Shown in pieces: positions 5,338-7,521 of a stretch of DNA of 7,521 bases (the stretch's first letter is position 1; every line of letters begins with the position of its first letter). This DNA comes from an uncultured Solobacterium sp. GTDB lineage: Bacteria > Bacillota_I > Bacilli_A > Erysipelotrichales > Erysipelotrichaceae. The notes beneath the pieces are model-generated. The model did not search any database, was not told the DNA's origin, and saw nothing but the letters and a program-made list of their open reading frames with translations. The position numbers were made by a program, and so were the translations under genes. The stretch is taken from contig URHY01000085.1 in the NCBI GenBank assembly GCA_900547815.1, positions 1-7,521 of the forward strand. Direction: 5' to 3'.

Positions 5338-6181
5338 TGATATTACTTTGTAGGATGCAAAAAGAAACTATGGATAGCTGTAGAATGGCTAATACCATCA
5401 ATACAATACTATCATCACTTAGGTGTTGACCATTTTTAGTAAGGCTAGAAACCATCTTACCTGCTTTATACATATAGTAAATTTGATATATACCACAAGT
5501 GACAATACTTAATACAACCACAAGGAATGGATCGGGTCCTTTTTCTTGGTGTTGGCTTGCACATAAATCATTTAAATCTTTGGCGATGGTATATAGCCAA
5601 TAAAGACCATATATTCCACATGTCACAAAGCTTAATACAACATTTAAGGCAATACTCTTTTCTTTAACCCCATAATAAGAAGGTTGGGGTGTAGGTTCTT
5701 GTTCTGGCATTTCATTTCCTGCAAGCTTGGTATTTTTTAGGTGCGTCCAATCTTGCATACCTGTTTTCCATACAAAGCTATTGCCTGAAAGAATACCCGC
5801 ATCCATAAACCCTTTCATTTCTTCTTGTGAATAAGGTCCTTTGGAATCATTGTTTTCAACATAATACCAATTCTTTTCTTCATCCACACGCATAAATTGA
5901 TTGAGTTCACTATCCTCTAGTTTTTGCCAATCCTTTAAACTTGCCTTCCATACTAGAGTAGAACCCGTAATTTTATTGGATTCAATCAATTCTTTCATTT
6001 CTTCTAAAGTAAATGCACCTTTAGAATCATTATTCTCTACATAATACCATTCTTTAGCTTGTGTTTTATCGACAACCTCAATAGGTTCAACAATCTCTTC
6101 TTCGACTTCTACTTTTGTTCCACAATTTGAACAGAACTTTGCATCGTCACTGATTTCGTGACCACAATTTTTACAAAACAT
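5318..6181 (-). CDS. Zinc-ribbon / tandem GYF_2 / DUF4234 membrane protein
   Basis: There are 287 residues in four parts. An N-terminal zinc ribbon has C3-x2-C6 and C17-x2-C20. An acidic linker (24-40) follows. Two GYF_2 domains (about 45-93 and 105-153) each start WYYVENNDSKG and contain a V-W-K...D-W core. After a Pro/Gln-rich linker (154-168) comes a DUF4234 membrane domain with segments near 176-200, 218-240 and 258-278; the first two repeat the pattern S-(F/I)-V-T-C-G-I-Y. The soluble N-terminus is probably cytoplasmic and may bind proline-rich peptides, the known role of eukaryotic GYF domains. An ATG at 6190 is possible, but it lies on the AAAGGA itself; the ATG at 6181 is 8 nt after it and begins exactly at the zinc ribbon. 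A strong promoter lies just upstream, and the DUF2752-like gene overlaps the 3' end. Function is unknown; the two membrane proteins may form a complex. Confidence 0.9.
   Translation of the reverse strand: MFCKNCGHEISDDAKFCSNCGTKVEVEEEIVEPIEVVDKTQAKEWYYVENNDSKGAFTLEEMKELIESNKITGSTLVWKASLKDWQKLEDSELNQFMRVDEEKNWYYVENNDSKGPYSQEEMKGFMDAGILSGNSFVWKTGMQDWTHLKNTKLAGNEMPEQEPTPQPSYYGVKEKSIALNVVLSFVTCGIYGLYWLYTIAKDLNDLCASQHQEKGPDPFLVVVLSIVTCGIYQIYYMYKAGKMVSSLTKNGQHLSDDSIVLMVLAILQLSIVSFCILQSNINGLTKK
5726..6049 (-). repeat. Tandem GYF_2-coding duplication
   Basis: The two GYF_2 units (6049-5903 and 5869-5726) share 23 of 49 residues by eye. Their first eleven residues are identical, and the DNA for those residues is also close but not identical. 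This is an intragenic duplication that has since diverged. Confidence 0.75.
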
Positions 6182-6206
6182 AACAAACATCCTTTCGATT
6201 GATTCA

Positions 6207-6235
6207 ATTATAAGATGAATCTTGTGTTATCTCAA
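6207..6235 (-). promoter_or_regulatory. Promoter for the GYF/DUF4234-DUF2752 unit
   Basis: TTGAGA (6235-6230), a 17-nt spacer and a perfect TATAAT (6212-6207) form a near-consensus sigma-A promoter. The -35 box overlaps the stop codon of the HipA-like gene. The predicted start near 6200 gives a leader of about 19 nt to the ATG at 6181. The unit can therefore be transcribed independently of the kinase gene. Confidence 0.8.
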
Positions 6236-7380
6236 CTACTTAAGAAAAACTTAAGATTATGAATTTGTCGATTCAACAAAACACATAGCTTATGAATACG
6301 TTGATCTGAATAGTAAGTCACATATTGATATTGATGCAATAAATCGTCAAACCATGCAGGTAAATCTTGTAGTGCATCTATATCAATGCGGTTTAAATCT
6401 TGTACGACTTGAATGATCTCTTTAAAGGGTTTTATTTCATAAAAGAATTTTCCTTCACCTACAACATGCATTTCATTATCATCGTAGTATTGAATATTAA
6501 GACTTTGTCCATTATCAAATATAGGTGCGACATCCATCCATTTGAGTGTGTTCACATTTCGAATGATGCCAAAATTATTTAAATGACGATCTTCATTCAA
6601 CATTAAGTAGTCCAATACGAACATATTCTCCATTTTAATACGAACATCTTCAATACCTTCAGACTCTAATTTATGAATATAAGAATCATAGTCATCAATT
6701 GTATCATCCATAATTTGACGAGCCGTAATAAGCTCTGTATTGACATCAATAAAACATGGACATTTAGAAACAACCATATCTTTGTAGATAGCCAAAGAGT
6801 AGTCAACATGATCAAATCCAAGTCTTCTACAAATTTCACTAGCCAAAACTTCATTAAAAGGTTGTAATGTTTCACTTTTATATCCGCCTTTAAGTAAATA
6901 GCGAATTCCATCTTCAATGATCCAAGCCTTTTTTAACATACCATCCGTTGTATTATTTGGAGAATATAATGAAGACTCATTTTGAATACAATTCGTATTC
7001 TTTGATAAAGAAGCATCCATAAATGGAGCGTATTCAAAATCGTTTTCAAAGAAATTGATCTTATCATAGGATATATTCAAATCTATTGGTTTTAACCAAT
7101 ATTGATCGGATAAGGATAAACCAAAAGCCTTATCCAATAATTCACTTGGTGCATGTACATTCAAACGGTGCATTAATAAATCCAACCGATCTCTAAAGGA
7201 TGGGATTCCACGATTTTTAAACCATTCACTCAATTCAACACACAAAGAATCTGAATTACGCAAATGATAAGGCGCATATTCCATATTATACAACACATAT
7301 ATATTTGTGAATACACCAACACCACTATTATATTCAGCCTCTAGTACAGGTGTATTCTTATTCATTAAGATACATCTCAT
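6232..7380 (-). CDS. HipA-like Ser/Thr kinase domain protein
   Basis: This 382-residue soluble protein has a HipA-type kinase domain in its C-terminal two thirds. SPNNTTDGMLKKAW (140-153) sits where HipA proteins have the Ser/Gly loop. YLLKGGYK (161-168) gives the ATP-binding K164, and E178 in the FNEVLASEICRRLG helix is its likely partner. The catalytic loop is NEDRHLNNFG (262-271) with D264 and N269, and D289 in APIFDNG is the metal-binding Asp. All key residues are present, so it is probably an active kinase. The N-terminal ~135 residues are unlike the short HipA N-subdomain and I do not recognise them. GGAG lies 8 nt before the chosen ATG. HipA of E. coli phosphorylates glutamyl-tRNA synthetase and is blocked by HipB; no HipB-like gene is seen beside this one. 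The substrate cannot be inferred. Confidence 0.85.
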   Translation of the reverse strand: MRCILMNKNTPVLEAEYNSGVGVFTNIYVLYNMEYAPYHLRNSDSLCVELSEWFKNRGIPSFRDRLDLLMHRLNVHAPSELLDKAFGLSLSDQYWLKPIDLNISYDKINFFENDFEYAPFMDASLSKNTNCIQNESSLYSPNNTTDGMLKKAWIIEDGIRYLLKGGYKSETLQPFNEVLASEICRRLGFDHVDYSLAIYKDMVVSKCPCFIDVNTELITARQIMDDTIDDYDSYIHKLESEGIEDVRIKMENMFVLDYLMLNEDRHLNNFGIIRNVNTLKWMDVAPIFDNGQSLNIQYYDDNEMHVVGEGKFFYEIKPFKEIIQVVQDLNRIDIDALQDLPAWFDDLLHQYQYVTYYSDQRIHKLCVLLNRQIHNLKFFLSS

Positions 7381-7411
7381 ATTCTTTTCTCCAATATTAA
7401 ACTACACACTA

Positions 7412-7440
7412 ATTATACAAAATATTGATCATTTAAGATA
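7412..7440 (-). promoter_or_regulatory. Possible promoter of the HipA-like gene
   Basis: A perfect TATAAT (7417-7412) lies 31 nt before the ATG at 7380. The hexamer 17 nt upstream, TATCTT (7440-7435), is a weak -35. Regulation by an activator would fit, but no operator is evident. Confidence 0.4.
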
Positions 7441-7521
7441 TATTTACATTCTTTTTTATCGAAAACAGGTCAAAAGAAAAATTTATTCCCACCTTTAGGT
7501 TGCGATAACCTTTACACTAAA
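7441..7521. other. Intergenic edge sequence with a short inverted repeat
   Basis: AGGTT (7497-7501) and AACCT (7507-7511) flank five bases, giving a weak 5-bp hairpin. On the minus strand a T-rich stretch follows only after a gap, so a terminator for an upstream gene is doubtful. The last minus-strand frame from the window edge reads eight residues to a TAA at 7495-7497, which could be the tail of an upstream gene but is too short to call. Confidence 0.3.

Noticed and set aside
6182..6190. Start of the zinc-ribbon protein three codons upstream
   Set aside because: That ATG lies on the AAAGGA sequence itself, leaving no room for ribosome binding.
6666..6917. 83-codon minus-strand frame inside the kinase gene
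   Set aside because: It overlaps the essential kinase motifs in a different frame; its hydrophobic look comes from frame-shifted AT-rich codons.
7307..7498. 63-codon plus-strand frame near the right edge
   Set aside because: It runs from antisense of the kinase start into the promoter region, with no domain and no convincing ribosome site.
1..7521. CRISPR array, IS element, tRNA or rRNA
   Set aside because: No regularly spaced repeats, transposase motifs with terminal repeats, or cloverleaf sequences were seen on either strand by eye.

Overview
The window is AT-rich and reads like a low-GC Firmicute chromosome. It has strong AGGAGG/AAAGGA-type ribosome sites, sigma-A-like promoters, U-tract terminators and a T-box leader. 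The protein families and their sequence style are most reminiscent of Erysipelotrichia or related gut Firmicutes; this lineage guess is an impression, not a computed result. Almost everything is on the minus strand, so transcription runs from high to low coordinates. One small gene at 3441-3662 is on the plus strand.

Layout from left to right. (1) 1-460 is a decayed area: the first ~40 residues of an AlbA_2/Schlafen-type (divergent AAA) protein run into unrelated sequence, and a 34-residue membrane-peptide frame overlaps it. (2) 459-3371 is a complete, well-formed valS unit: promoter, T-box leader with a probable GUA specifier and UGGU anticomplement to tRNA-Val, conditional terminator, valyl-tRNA synthetase and final terminator. 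(3) 3390-3679 is a divergent 73-aa helical protein with its own promoter and a terminator whose stem begins inside its last codons. (4) 3678-7380 is an accessory-looking series of six minus-strand genes. In transcription order these are a HipA-like kinase; a zinc-ribbon/double GYF_2/DUF4234 membrane protein; a DUF2752-like membrane protein; a small HIRAN-like protein; a DUF3990-type predicted ADP-ribosyltransferase; and a 155-aa partner overlapping the transferase by 4 nt.

How they may work together: valS is autonomous and amino-acid controlled. The GYF and DUF2752 genes overlap and probably form one membrane unit, driven by a strong promoter placed over the end of the kinase gene. HIRAN, transferase and partner form a tight trio that looks like a toxin-antitoxin-type or defence module. 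The HipA-like kinase at the head of the cluster lacks a HipB neighbour within the window. No IS element, CRISPR array, tRNA or rRNA was seen. The most interesting part is the 3678-7380 cluster, especially the transferase/partner pair preceded by a HIRAN protein; its function is inferred from family resemblance only.
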